From Eledone cirrhosa (lineage: Eukaryota > Mollusca > Cephalopoda > Octopoda > Eledonidae): a stretch of DNA of 64,000 bases. Positions within the stretch are counted from its first letter, which is position 1. Each line of letters starts with the position of its first letter. Location: positions 294,542,597 to 294,606,596 of the forward strand of contig OZ024740.1 in assembly GCA_964016885.1 (NCBI GenBank), read 5' to 3'. Of this stretch, positions 33,633 through 46,600 are shown piece by piece. The translations under genes and the position numbers were made by a program. Below the pieces are notes generated by a model that saw only the letters and a program-made list of their open reading frames with translations, did not search any database and was not told the origin of the DNA.

Positions 33633-36600
33633 CTAGAAATATATGAAGGAATGAAAAATCATTTAACAAAATTTTGTAGAAGTGTTTATTGTCAAAGTTA
33701 GAACTGGGCACTTTGACAAAAACAATATAGACATTTAGACAATATACTAGGAACATTTTTCATGGCATCAATGTTAGCTGCCTTACAGAAGGACAACAAC
33801 AACCTCATTATTAGATTGATATTTACAGAGATAGAATAAGTTAGCGGATAATGCCTCACACATCGTTAAAACAGATGTAAAAATGATGGTGATGATGTGT
33901 GGCCAGACTTCAAATGAGAATAAATAAATTAACACAGAGGTCCCTAAAAAGGGTACACCCCCACTGCTGATGGAGCAGTAGAGATGACATAAAAGTATAT
34001 TAAATATCAAATGATACATATATATAAATACAGTAGAATAAAAAATATATAATATTTATACATAGTATGTATTATATTATTTATTATACATTATTTACAA
34101 CTTTCCTGGAAATAGGGTTGGGGGGCGTTGAGGGTATCACATGGCCCGTGAGGAGGGTGGTGGCCCAAATAGTTTGAGAACCTCTGAATTAACATACTTT
34201 CCTGCCCAACAAACAGTTACAAAATAACAGCTATCATAAGAGTTTCGAATCACATTGCCAACATTAATCTATATAATAAATCAAAGTTTGTCACCTCACC
34301 CCAACAAGCACAAAAAGAAAGTGTTTTGACCAGTCTCAGCATAATGCACTTCTCTGCATTGTGATTACTTTTACACTGCAACATACACAGCCAGTCAAAT
34401 CATTGTTAAAGAACCAATAATGGGCACCAATTTCCATAAATGCAATTATTGCCAATTCTTTACAATGTTCCTTCAATATGATATCCTTTATAAACAGCTA
34501 CCAATAACAGGATTACAAATATTTATTAATACTGTTGTTTATATTAGCAGTTGTTTCATCCTTTGTAAAACTGATAAGAGAATTGCAGATTACTTGAATT
34601 GTTCGTTTTCATCAAAAACAACAAGAAATAAAACATGAAACAGGAAACATCAAAACACACTTTGATAATTTACTGGTTTTTATACTTTAATTAATATTAT
34701 TGATAAAGCAAACCAAGAAAAACTTAAAACTTACCCATATCTAAACTTTTTCACTGATTTCTTGCTGGTGTCTGTCAGTTCTTTATCAAATGATTTTCTG
34801 GGAGCTTTCTGCTTTTGTACTTTTTTCTTAGATTTACCTTTCCCTAAATTACAAATACATAAATAGACAGGTAATTAGAATCAACCATAATAACACACCA
34901 CATATGTTTGATTGCTTATCATCATCATCATCATCATCATCGTTTAACGTCCGTGTTCCATGCTTGCATGGGTTTGGACGGAGGGTTTTCCCACTTGAGG
35001 CAAGAGTGGTTATCTTGCTCGCATAGGACTATCTGGCGGGTTTTCTACAGCTGGATGCCCTTCCTAACACCAACCACATTACAGCGTGAACTGTGTTTTT
35101 TTTACGTGACACCTACACGATCTCATTTGTTTCGGCCTGGATGTTGTGGCACCAACATAACTTTACATTGAAAGGGGCGGTGTGGATGGGGTGGGGGTGG
35201 TGGGACGGGGGTGTATTTTGTTAGAGATGCCTACTGACTGTAGTAGGTTTTACTTTGTATTTAGGTAAGGCGGGTCTTCTCTATTACTGAGTACCGCCAA
35301 AGGTCTCGGTCCAGTGACATTGTCTTGGAGAGGTGTAAGTGTGTGAGGTCGGAATTTATCAGCTCGTCCCAGGTTTTACTGGGTCTGCCTATTCCGTGGC
35401 TACCGTCTAACTTTATTGCCCTGCACTTTGTTATACAGCTATCGTCTTTCATGCGCATCACGTGACCATACCAACGTAGCCTTCTCTCGAGTAAACAACA
35501 TCTGATCCCTCTTATTTCTAATTTTTTCCTTAGTTCGTTTATGCTTTGCCGTTCACGTATATTACTATTACACATCCAGCGGAGCATGCAAGCTTCGTTC
35601 CTCTCTAGTCTGCGTATATCCTCTGCACACAATGCCCAGGTCTCACTGCCATGCAACATTGCTGTTCGTATGCAGGCATCATACAACCTGCCTTTCATTT
35701 TTAGGGAGAACCCTTTAGCGGCTAATAGTGGTATAAGCTCTCTGAACTTTTTCCATCCAGTTCTGACTCTAGCTACTGTACTTTCAGAGCACCCTCCCCC
35801 ACTGCTGATTTTGTCACCCAGGTAACGGAAGCTGTCCACTATTTCTATAGAACCCTCTGCGCAGTTGAAAGAGCTAGTATTTTGTGGGCACTTGCTGCTA
35901 CTTATTGCACCAGAGCACCGGCCACATGTAAAATCTATGTTCTTAGTTAGCTTACCTGTGATCCCACTACATCTTTTATGCACCCATACTTTGCATTTGG
36001 GACACAAAATGGAGTTTCTACCTACGCCTTTCCTACACACTGAGCATGGCCACTTCCCGGAAGGGACCGCCGCCTTATTTTCTTTCTTACAAACTAGAAC
36101 TTTAGTCTTAGCCAGGTTAATTTTAAGGCCTTTTGATTCTAGGCCGTGCTTCCATGTTTGGAATTTCTTCTCTAGCTCAGCCATTGATTCAGCTATGAGT
36201 GTTAGGTCATCTGCGTATAGGAGTTCCCATGGGCAACCGGTCTTGAACTCCTCTGTTATAGCCTGAAGGGCAATAATAAATAGTAGGGGGCTGAGAACAG
36301 AGCCCTGATGGACGCCAACTTTTACGCTAAACTCTTCACTATATTCGTTAATTCTAACCTTGCTGACTGTTTCTTTATACATGGCTTGTATAGCTCTCAC
36401 AAGCCATTTGTCAACACCTAGTTTTCTAAGAGCCCACCAGATAATGGAACGGGGGACTCTGTCGAAGGCTTTCTCCAAGTCGACAAAAGCTAAGTATAGG
36501 GGTTTACTTTTAGCTAGGTACTTTTGCCTGACACAAACCCGAACTGCATTTCATCTAGATCAATTCTCTCTCTGATTAGTTGCGCTATTACTTTTTCCGT

Positions 36601-37399
36601 GACCTTCATGATCTGGTCGATTAATTTAATGCCTCTATAGTTACTCCTATACCCTTATAACAGTTAACGATGATGCTGCTACGCCAGTCCTTCGGAACAA
36701 CCCCATTCTGTACGACTTGGTTAACTATCCGGGTGACCATGGTGTGTCCCACCGTACCAGATGCCTTCAGCATCTCGGCAACTATTTCCGAAGGCCCAGC
36801 CGCCTTACCCGTCTTCATATCTTTGATTCCCTTACTTATTATACTACCCTCGACTAACACTGCTGGTCCCTCTATTGGGTCGATGTGAGGGAGACTGTCT
36901 TTCTCCCATTTATTCTCCTCATTTAGTAGCCTTTCATAGTGACACTGCCAAGCTACCTTCTTATCAGCGTCAGTGATGGCAAGTACACCGTCATCATTAA
37001 GTACACACTTCTCCCCGACAATATCACGGTTTTCCTTGACACATTGCCTAGCAATCCTGAACACCTCACATTTTTGGTCCTCGCGTTGTAGAACATGCTT
37101 GAACTTTCTTTCCTCTGCTTCCCTTCTTGCGAAGTACACTTGTCTCCTAGCTTCCCTCCTGGCCACTTGATAGTCTTCTCTGCTTCCCCCATCCCGCCAT
37201 ACTTTCCAAGCCTGCTTTTTGGCCTTAATTGCCCCCTCCACCTTACTGTTCCACCACCATGTTACTCTCCTCCAGCCACAGACTTCGTCTGCCGCCATCA
37301 GCAGGTTTGCTTTCAGGAATTCCCACTGCTCCTCTATATTGTACGACTCTAATTGCTCTTCCTTACTGTCGAAAGCATCAAGTAGTATACTTTTGAATT

Positions 37400-37444
<45 letters not shown>

Positions 37445-37517
37445 TATATATATATACACACACATATATATATACACACACATATATATATATATACACA
37501 CACATATATATATATAT

Positions 37518-37560
<43 letters not shown>

Positions 37561-37737
37561 CACACATATATATCTATCTATATCTAAGGCGGGTAAAATT
37601 CCCGAGATCCATGGACGAGTTCTCTCCAGCGGTCTCTGTCCCTAATTATCGCTGCCATGTCCTGCATCTCCAACAGACCAGTGTCTGTCCTTAGAGCATC
37701 AACATACGTTAACCTTGGTCTTGCTCTTCTAGTGTGT

Positions 37738-37788
<51 letters not shown>

Positions 37789-40597
37789 TATATATATATA
37801 TACACACATATATAGAGGCACATGGCTTAGTGGTTAGAGCATTGGCCTTGCAATCGAAAAGTTGTGAGCTCAATTCTCAGACCGGGTGATGTGTTGTTTC
37901 CTTGAGCAAGACACTTTATTTCACATTGCTCCAGTTTACTCAGCTGTAGAAATGAGATGATAGGGACTGGGGTCCATATCATTCCACTGCAAAGTGGTCG
38001 TGGAGGTGCCACGGCAAAAAAGCACCCAGCACTCACTGTAAATGAGGTTGGTGTTAGGAAGGGCATCCAGCTGTAGAAATCAAGCCAAAATCAGTTCCCG
38101 TCCTACCCTTGCAAGCAGGGAAAAAGCGGACGTAAAATGAAATGATGATGAAATATATATATATATATATGGACCTGTAACTCCTAGTCGAGTCCCAGGG
38201 ATGCTGTAGTGACATATGGTGTTTCTTAGGCATTTTAAACCTAGCAGAGCCCATCCCTCTCCAGGTTTGAACATTGCCAATTTCTTTCAGAGAAAAGAGA
38301 TATAGAGGAAAAATTGACCCCAGTACTGGACTAATATTTTTTTATTGACTTCTGCAGCACAAGTCTGCCAATTTTCTGCCCATATTTTAACATTACAGAA
38401 AAAAAAAAAAAATTATCTATGAAACTACTTACCCTTTTTGGAAAATTCAGGACAAGCCTTTATACGTTTTGCTTTTGAAGATTTCTTTGAAAAGCGTGCT
38501 GCACAAAGCTGTGCTTTATGTACTTCATATTCAATGCGATTCTCTGACTGGAACAAAAAAATAGTAATCAAGAATAAAGATATGCTCTTCATTATATATA
38601 ATTAAAAATATAATGAATCCTCATACAGCTATTGCTTGATTTAACACTAACACCTAACCACTGAATAAAATGACTATCAAACTAATTACTCAGATCAATA
38701 TGACTGACTAAAGCTGCTGATGTTGATCTCCTAGCCCTTCCAACTTGAATATTTTCTGGTATTTGTATCTGTGAAAAAAGTTTGTAAATTTGGAGAACTT
38801 AGCAAAAACAAAAAACTCAACAAAGCAGTTAACTTTAAAATCAATTTTTACTAAGATTTTTCTGTAGTTTTACTGGTTTCAGTTGTTGGATTGTAGTCAT
38901 GTTATCAGATCACCATCAGAGGTTTTAGTTAATCATATTGATCTGAGCTATGAAACCATTTTCATAGCACAGATCAATATGATTAACTAAAACCTCTGAT
39001 GGTGATCTGATAACATGACTACAATCCAACAACTGAAACCAGTAAAACTACAGAAAAATCTTAGTAAAAATTGATTTTAAAGTTAACTGCTTTGTTGAGT
39101 TTTTTGTTTTTGCTAAGTTCTCCAAATTTACAAACTTTTTTCACAGATACAAATACCAGAAAATATTCAAGTTGGAAGGAAAGTTCTGTGAGACTGTAAC
39201 ATGTAATAGTGGTTTTTATGGACATAAGGCAGTTAAAGAAAATGTACAGAGACTAAAGAAAAACAGTTATTTCTTGGGTTTCCTGACCTGAAGAAAACTT
39301 TCAGTAGGATACTATGGTTATGTGATACTATGGACATTGTGTTATTGATTGGTTAAATTAGTGATGATAATGTATAAGATGAAGGACAGGAACAGTAATG
39401 AGTTTGAAGTGAAGTTTAAAGTGCATCAAGGCTTGGTTTTAAGCCAACTACTATTTGTGATTATAATGGACATACTGGCCAGAAGTGTCACGAAGGGTTT
39501 AATCATGGGGACTGTTAGACAAAGATGATGATTATATATATATATATATATATACATATATACATACACACACAATGAAATCGGAACCAAGAAACTCTGG
39601 TCTTTTACAATTGCTAATACCATGTATTGTTTGGTTGCAACTGCTGTTAGTAAAATACCTACAAAAATGCATGCAAACACATACATATACACTTCGATTC
39701 TAAGAAGAATGGTGCTCTGTGGTAACGTGTTGTGCTTTCAAGATGCATATTTGCAGCGATGATGATGGTTATGAAGCAGAAGCTTAATATGGTCAAAGGA
39801 CATGATCATCACTGCAGTTTAATGTATGTCTTCTATGCTAGTGTAGGTTAGACATATCAAGTGACTACAGCTTGCTCTTATATTCTGCTTTTGACTTCAC
39901 TCTTTTTACAGCTTGATGTTCTTCCAAACATCAACCTCTTTACAGTATATATTGGGAGCTTCTTTCATGGCACCAGCACTACAACTTTACAGGATGGGCA
40001 GGGTGCCTTTTGTTGTGGCACAAATATGACCACCTTATTGGGTGCATGACGTGCTTTTCATCATGACACCATTATGGCCACTTTACAGGATGAACAGGGT
40101 ACATTTTGTTGTGACACATAAAAAGAAATTCTGTAACACAAATCCACAAATGGTGATCCAATATTTCATGACTTACTGAATGGTGTGGTTTTTTCAACTT
40201 TCCAGCTCCTTGTAATTGTTTTTCCTTCTTAGCTGCTGCTTCACTTGTTTTACAAAGTCTACCATTCACTGAAATTTTAGTAAACAATATATTTTAATTT
40301 CAGAAAAAAAAAAAAAAAAGCAAGTAATTTAGCATGAAGTGTATATACCTTGTCCATGAAGTGCATATACACAAATAGGATACTTGTGTATATTCCCTGT
40401 CCATGAAGTGTAAATACACAAGTAGAATACTTGTGTATTTACACTTCATGGACAGGATATATACACAAGTTGAATACTGAATTCTAAATATATGAATGGA
40501 AAAATTTCAATCAACTGAAACTATTTTGGCAATTTCAATGCCAAAACCTCTGTTGGAGATGGGGTTGAAATCCAAAGTGAGAACACTTAGAGTATGA

Positions 40598-40652
<55 letters not shown>

Positions 40653-43600
40653 CATATATTCACATACATAAGACCATAATATATATATATATATATACAC
40701 ATACATAAGACCATCATATATGTATATACACATTCATAAAACCATCATATATGTATATACACATTCATAAAACCATCATATATGTATATACACATACATA
40801 AAACCATCATATATGTATATACACATACATAAAACCATCATATATGTATATACTCATATGTAAGACCATCATATATGTATATACTCATATGTAAGACCAT
40901 CATATATGTATATACTCATATGTAAGACCATCATATATATATATATATATCATCATCATCAACGTTTAACGTCCGTGTTCCACGCTTGCATGGGTTTGGA
41001 CGGGGGTAGTCCCACTTGAGGCAAGAGTGATTGTCTTGCTCGCATAGGACTGTCTGGCAGGTTTTCTACAGTTGGATGCCCTTCCTAACACCAACCACAT
41101 TTACAGTGTGGGTCTGGGAGGTTTTTACCGTGTTGCCTACACGGCCACATTACAGCGTGGACTGTGTGTTTTTTTGTCGTGACACCTACACGATCTCATT
41201 TGTTTCGGCCTCGATGGCGCGGCACCAACATAACTTTACATATATATATATATATATATATACATACATACATAAGGCCATCATATATGTATATAAACGT
41301 AATAAGATCATCATATATGTATATACACATACATAAGACCATAATATGTATATACACATACATAAGACCATCATATATGTATATACACATACATAAGACA
41401 ATCATATATGTATATACACATACATAAGACAATCATATATGTATATACACATACATAAGATCATCATATATGTATATACACATACATAAGACTGTCATTT
41501 ACCTTAACTAGAACATGGTAAACAGATCTAAACCATACTCACTCTATCCATGAACTCAAACTATAATCATACAATGGACCCCAACTATTGTATGCAAGCC
41601 ATAGAGGACAAACTAAATTCAAACACACCCCAGCCGTCTCAGTTAAACAACATCCAGCCAGCTCCAATAACTGATATAGGGGCAATGGATAACATCAAGC
41701 TGTAGCTATTCTTATAGAGATATTGCTCTAATAACTTCACCCAATCTCCCTCAAAAAGCAGCTTGCCACCCTCACCCTCCTGCAATTTACAGGTGAAAAA
41801 AATAGGGAATAACAATTATCAGAATTATTAAACCTCATTGATTCATATTGATTGGTCAGAATTGTTCTTATTGTATATGAAGGTAAAATATAGCTGAAAC
41901 TGAGCTTTAGTTATCAAGTATTATTATAGTTATCTGTATTGTGGCAACATTATTTTCGAATTTCAAATGCTTCATATGTGAACCAGGTGTTGTGTGTGTG
42001 TGTGTATGTGCATGTGTGCAGATCAGTTTGACAATCGCCACTAATGAATGCGAGAAAGTTCTCCAGGAAAATTAACAGGAATCTTTAAAAATCTCCCCAC
42101 CGAAGTTAACAAAGAACTTACTAGATCTACAAATCCAAATTGTAAAATTATATTGTTTAGAATTACAAATGAAGTCATTCTTTTCCTTTTTTTAAAAACA
42201 TATATATATGCAATAGAATGTGTGTTTAAAATCCTGTAGTATTTAAAGCATTAACTGAATGAACACTCAATACTAGTGGCTAGAGTGTAGACATGACATA
42301 TTTTCTAAGTAAAAAAGTGGCAATGATATTGAAGTTTCAACATGGTTGAAACTAGAAATAAGCAACCAAGCTGAAGTGCCAAAGCTTCTGTCACTTTTCT
42401 ATTTAGAAAATAAACATCCATAAAGGTATGCACGCATGCACACATACATAAATATATTTGCTGGCTGGAAACTAAAATAAAAGGAAACAATCATATAATG
42501 ATTTAACCTCCACCAACAAACCAAAGAACTGAAGATGAAAAAAAAAAAATGATTCAATCATTCCTGGCAAACAAAAAATATTTAAAGAGCAAAGATTTCT
42601 TTGGAAGATAAACACAAACATTTCTCTTTGATTTTCTCCTTTTTAGATTGGAACCACTTCCTGTTTTGATCATCAGTTCCTTCTAGTTTATTATTTATTT
42701 GGTTCAACTGCATCTCTGATAACTGGATTTCCTTCTCTTCTTTTTCTATTTTTTCTACAGCTTTAATATCTTCTGCTAACTGTTCTATTTTATCACGGTA
42801 CTTATTTATAACTTCTGGAAAAGCAATGAAATTAGAATAATTTATAAGCAACATTTTTATGACAATATTTCTAATGAAATACATTCTTTATGTGTCTCAA
42901 TAAAAAAAAAATAATGAGGAATTTGAGGTTTAACCCTTTCATGACCACATTTCTAATAAAATACACTATTTTAATTAATTAATGAAGAATTTTGAGGGAT
43001 TTACTAAAATTATCAATTATTTCATTACTAAGATATTAGTAATAAAATTATGTTGGAAGATTTTAATTTAAATTGGAAACCTTTAAAATGGGTGATACAG
43101 CTACCCCAAACCAACAGCAGTAAACTACCAGGGGAGATGGAGCAATTGGTGATGCAGTTAGCTTCTAAGAAAATTCTTACAGCCCAATGGTATAGCTGCG
43201 ATAAGGCAAGTAAAGGTAGCCTCTAAAAAAGTTTAGTCTTCGTAGGTCTGAGAAAGTACCAAATTGATGATTAGTGTGAATAAGACCCCAAAAACTGCAA
43301 TATGGTTAGATATAATAAAAGTATTCATACCACATCATCCCCTATGCAGTGTAACAAAGGATACATTTAGGCTTTAGGTAGAGGGGCCTGTTTGAAAAAT
43401 ATATAGCAGTCTCAACCCAACAGTATGAGAACTGGCAATGGGCCTACGACATATCCTGGGAGGCATGGCATGGATGCTCAAAGGTTGTGTATCTCCAGAC
43501 TCCAAAAAGGGTCCAGAAGGGAGCAAGCCTTAACAATTGTCAACTGGAACATCACAACCCTTACAGGTAAGGGGCAGGAACTAGTGGAGGAGGCTATATG

Positions 43601-46600
43601 TTACTGGCTAGATATGGTTGGGGTTTTCTCAACAAAATTCTGTGGCTCTTGCACTGTAGATTTTTGGATGGAAGCTCCTCTATTCAAGTGTGCTGCGAGA
43701 AGTGACTGCATAGGTGACAGTCTATGGCTGTCAAAATGTGTTATTGACTAGAATCCATTGAGAGGGAGTATTTGCTTGTTGAAGCTTAAGCTGAAAGGTC
43801 TCTGTGGATGGTGCAAGTTTATTCACCAAACAAAGATTGAATCCAATTGAAACATAGTATAGATGTAAATATTTAAAACAAAATCTTTCATCCTTAAAAA
43901 AAGGTTAAAAGTTTTTAAAATCTTATAAAACCTTATAAATTATAAATATGCAAGTAATATTTGAAATACATGAGCATCCCAAACAGAGAAAATAACTAAT
44001 AACAGTTGATCTTTATAGATAATAGTTGAGAAACTTGAGAAGATTAACCTTAGAGATGGAAAAAGTAGACGAGGTGCCACTTTCTAATTGTTCTGTCTCT
44101 AAGAATAATTTATCCAATTTTCTCACCTACTATCTATAATGATTGGCTGATATTAGAGTTATTTTCTTTGTTTGGGATGCTCACATTTTTCAAATTTCAA
44201 ATATTCTAAACAACAGCTCATCTCTGCCATTTAATCATTCACAATTGTCTTGATGTTTTCAAAGAGGAACTTCAGGCAGTTCAGCAACAACCCTCTACCC
44301 CATTAGTTTTGTTACATATGAAGCATACATATTCCCACCATGTTAACATCACAACTACGCCTCACAGTGACAACATTGCAAGTGACAAACTTGAATAGAC
44401 AAATGTTGCTGTTGCAGCTGCTTGATGGATGTTGAGTGGTACTCTTATCTGATAGTTTCTATGACACCCAGTATTAACATCATTTACTGTCAGTTCTGTT
44501 AATACAGTTGACATCATAATTCAATGTACTGTACTTGATGGTTAACTCGCTCTGATCAATCGACAAGATCCCAGACCTCATTTGCTTGCCAAGTGGGGTG
44601 GATCTCATCAAATCGGACCAAGAAAAACAATGTTTCCATTGCTGATACTATCTACCAGTCGCAACTTGAAATAAAGTGTCTTGCTCAAGGACACAACGCA
44701 TCACCCGGTCCAAGAATTGAACTCGTAACCTCACAATTGCGAATCGAACTCTCTAAGCACTAAGCCACCTCCATTATGGTTAACTAGCAGTGATATTACG
44801 AGGGATAAATCCAGTAATCGATTGAATACATTCTCAGTCCTGGTACATTTTCTGTTTGATGTTAGCAGGAAATACATTCAGAATACAAAGGAATGTAACT
44901 AATCCTTCAAAATATTGTGATTAGTACTCTACCAATTCAGATGGTATTGGTAGAGTACCAGAGAAAATGCCTTATCATCATCATCATGCTTAAATTGCTA
45001 TAGAAAATGATAGAACACAAGACCACATGATTACACAAATTTCTTTACTACACAGTCATACTTTTGACAGTGCCCCAGTCATACCTACACCTAATAATAG
45101 CAATATACACAGTGCATGCTACAGTGGAAAATGGATGTTAAACAGTGATGATGATGATATTTAAAAACATTACAAAAGTCAAGTGAAAGAGTTGGTTTAC
45201 CTTGAGGAATAACACGAGCTTTGACTGGATCATGAGCTTTCTTAACTATTTCCTTAAGTAAAGTTCTTTCTTTTTCACCCACCAAGCTCACCGCTCTGGA
45301 AGTAGAATATTAAATCAAGTAAAGAGAGGAAAGTCAATTATACCAACTTCAATACTATATTCTATTGACCATGAAAGGTAAAGGTAACCACGACAGGATT
45401 TGAACTCAGAGATGTGAAGAGCTGAAAGAAATACTGTTAAGTATTTATCCAACATTCTAATGATTATGCCAATCTACTGTCTTAAAACAATATAAATAAT
45501 AAAATAGCATACCTTCCTTTTTTTCCAGCACGTGCCGTTCTTCCAACTCTGTGAACATAATGTTTTATGGTACTTGGCATAGTCAAATTAATAACCTAAG
45601 AAAAAAAAATGAAAATTTTCATTAGATCAATAACTTCTACTGATTTGCAATAACTGATATCTGAAGACTTGCCATGAAATATACACCCAGTAAGGTGGTT
45701 GGTGATAGGAAAGTCAATTAGCTGTAGAGACCAAGCCAAAAAAAGGTTGAGAGGACTTTTCAGTTGCGTCATGGGCACAAGAACACTTCTACTGTTAGTG
45801 ACACAATAAAACGCACCCAGTACACTGTATAAGGCAGTTGGTAATAGGAAGGATATCCAACCATAGAAAACTTGCCGAATAAAGGGTCAAGAAAACTCTA
45901 ATTCTGTCAGAGTGGTGACAACCTCCCTAGTGCTGGTGCCACAATAAAATACACCCGATACTCTCTGTAGAGTGTAGAAATGTAAGCAATATGCAACCCC
46001 CAGCCTGTCTGACATAATCTGTCCAAGACTTGTTAGCAGGGAAAATGAATATTAAATGAAGAAGATGAATAACAAATACTTAGAATACTCAATGCCTCTG
46101 AAACTACACTGATGATGTAATAACTTTGCATGAATTAAAATTTACATTTTCTTTTAGTTATTCAAGACATTCGTCATAATTTACGCCTACCTTCCCTGTT
46201 GGTATGAGTTGGGAGGATTCTCAAGGTTCGAGACTAGACAGGTCAGAGAAACCACATCTTGCTCATATGTTCCATATTTAGCATGGTTACTATGGCTAAA
46301 TGCCCTTCCTAACACCAACCAGCATACAAGCTGTATTGGGTGCATTTTATTTTGGCACCAGCACTAAAGGGGTTATCGTATGCTTGACCAGACTGAAGTG
46401 TCCCTTCTACTCTATAATGTCCTGGTTTCACTACTGTTTCCATTGTTCAAAATATTTCTAAAGCAAAATAAATATTTCAATAAAATTATTAACAATATTT
46501 TTCAAATGAGACACATGTTGAATTCTCTCTAAGATAATAAATATTTACTAACCGTTTTCACACCTTCAATATCCAAACCTCGAGCAGCCAAATCTGTAGC

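Noticed and set aside
35865..36266. 133-codon plus-strand frame, and 54365-54973 minus (202 codons)
   Set aside because: Antisense shadows of the LINE-A reverse transcriptase.
42582..42884. Separate 100-residue minus-strand protein starting at 42884
   Set aside because: It is a DDX27 exon (42620-42814) with intron read-through at both ends.
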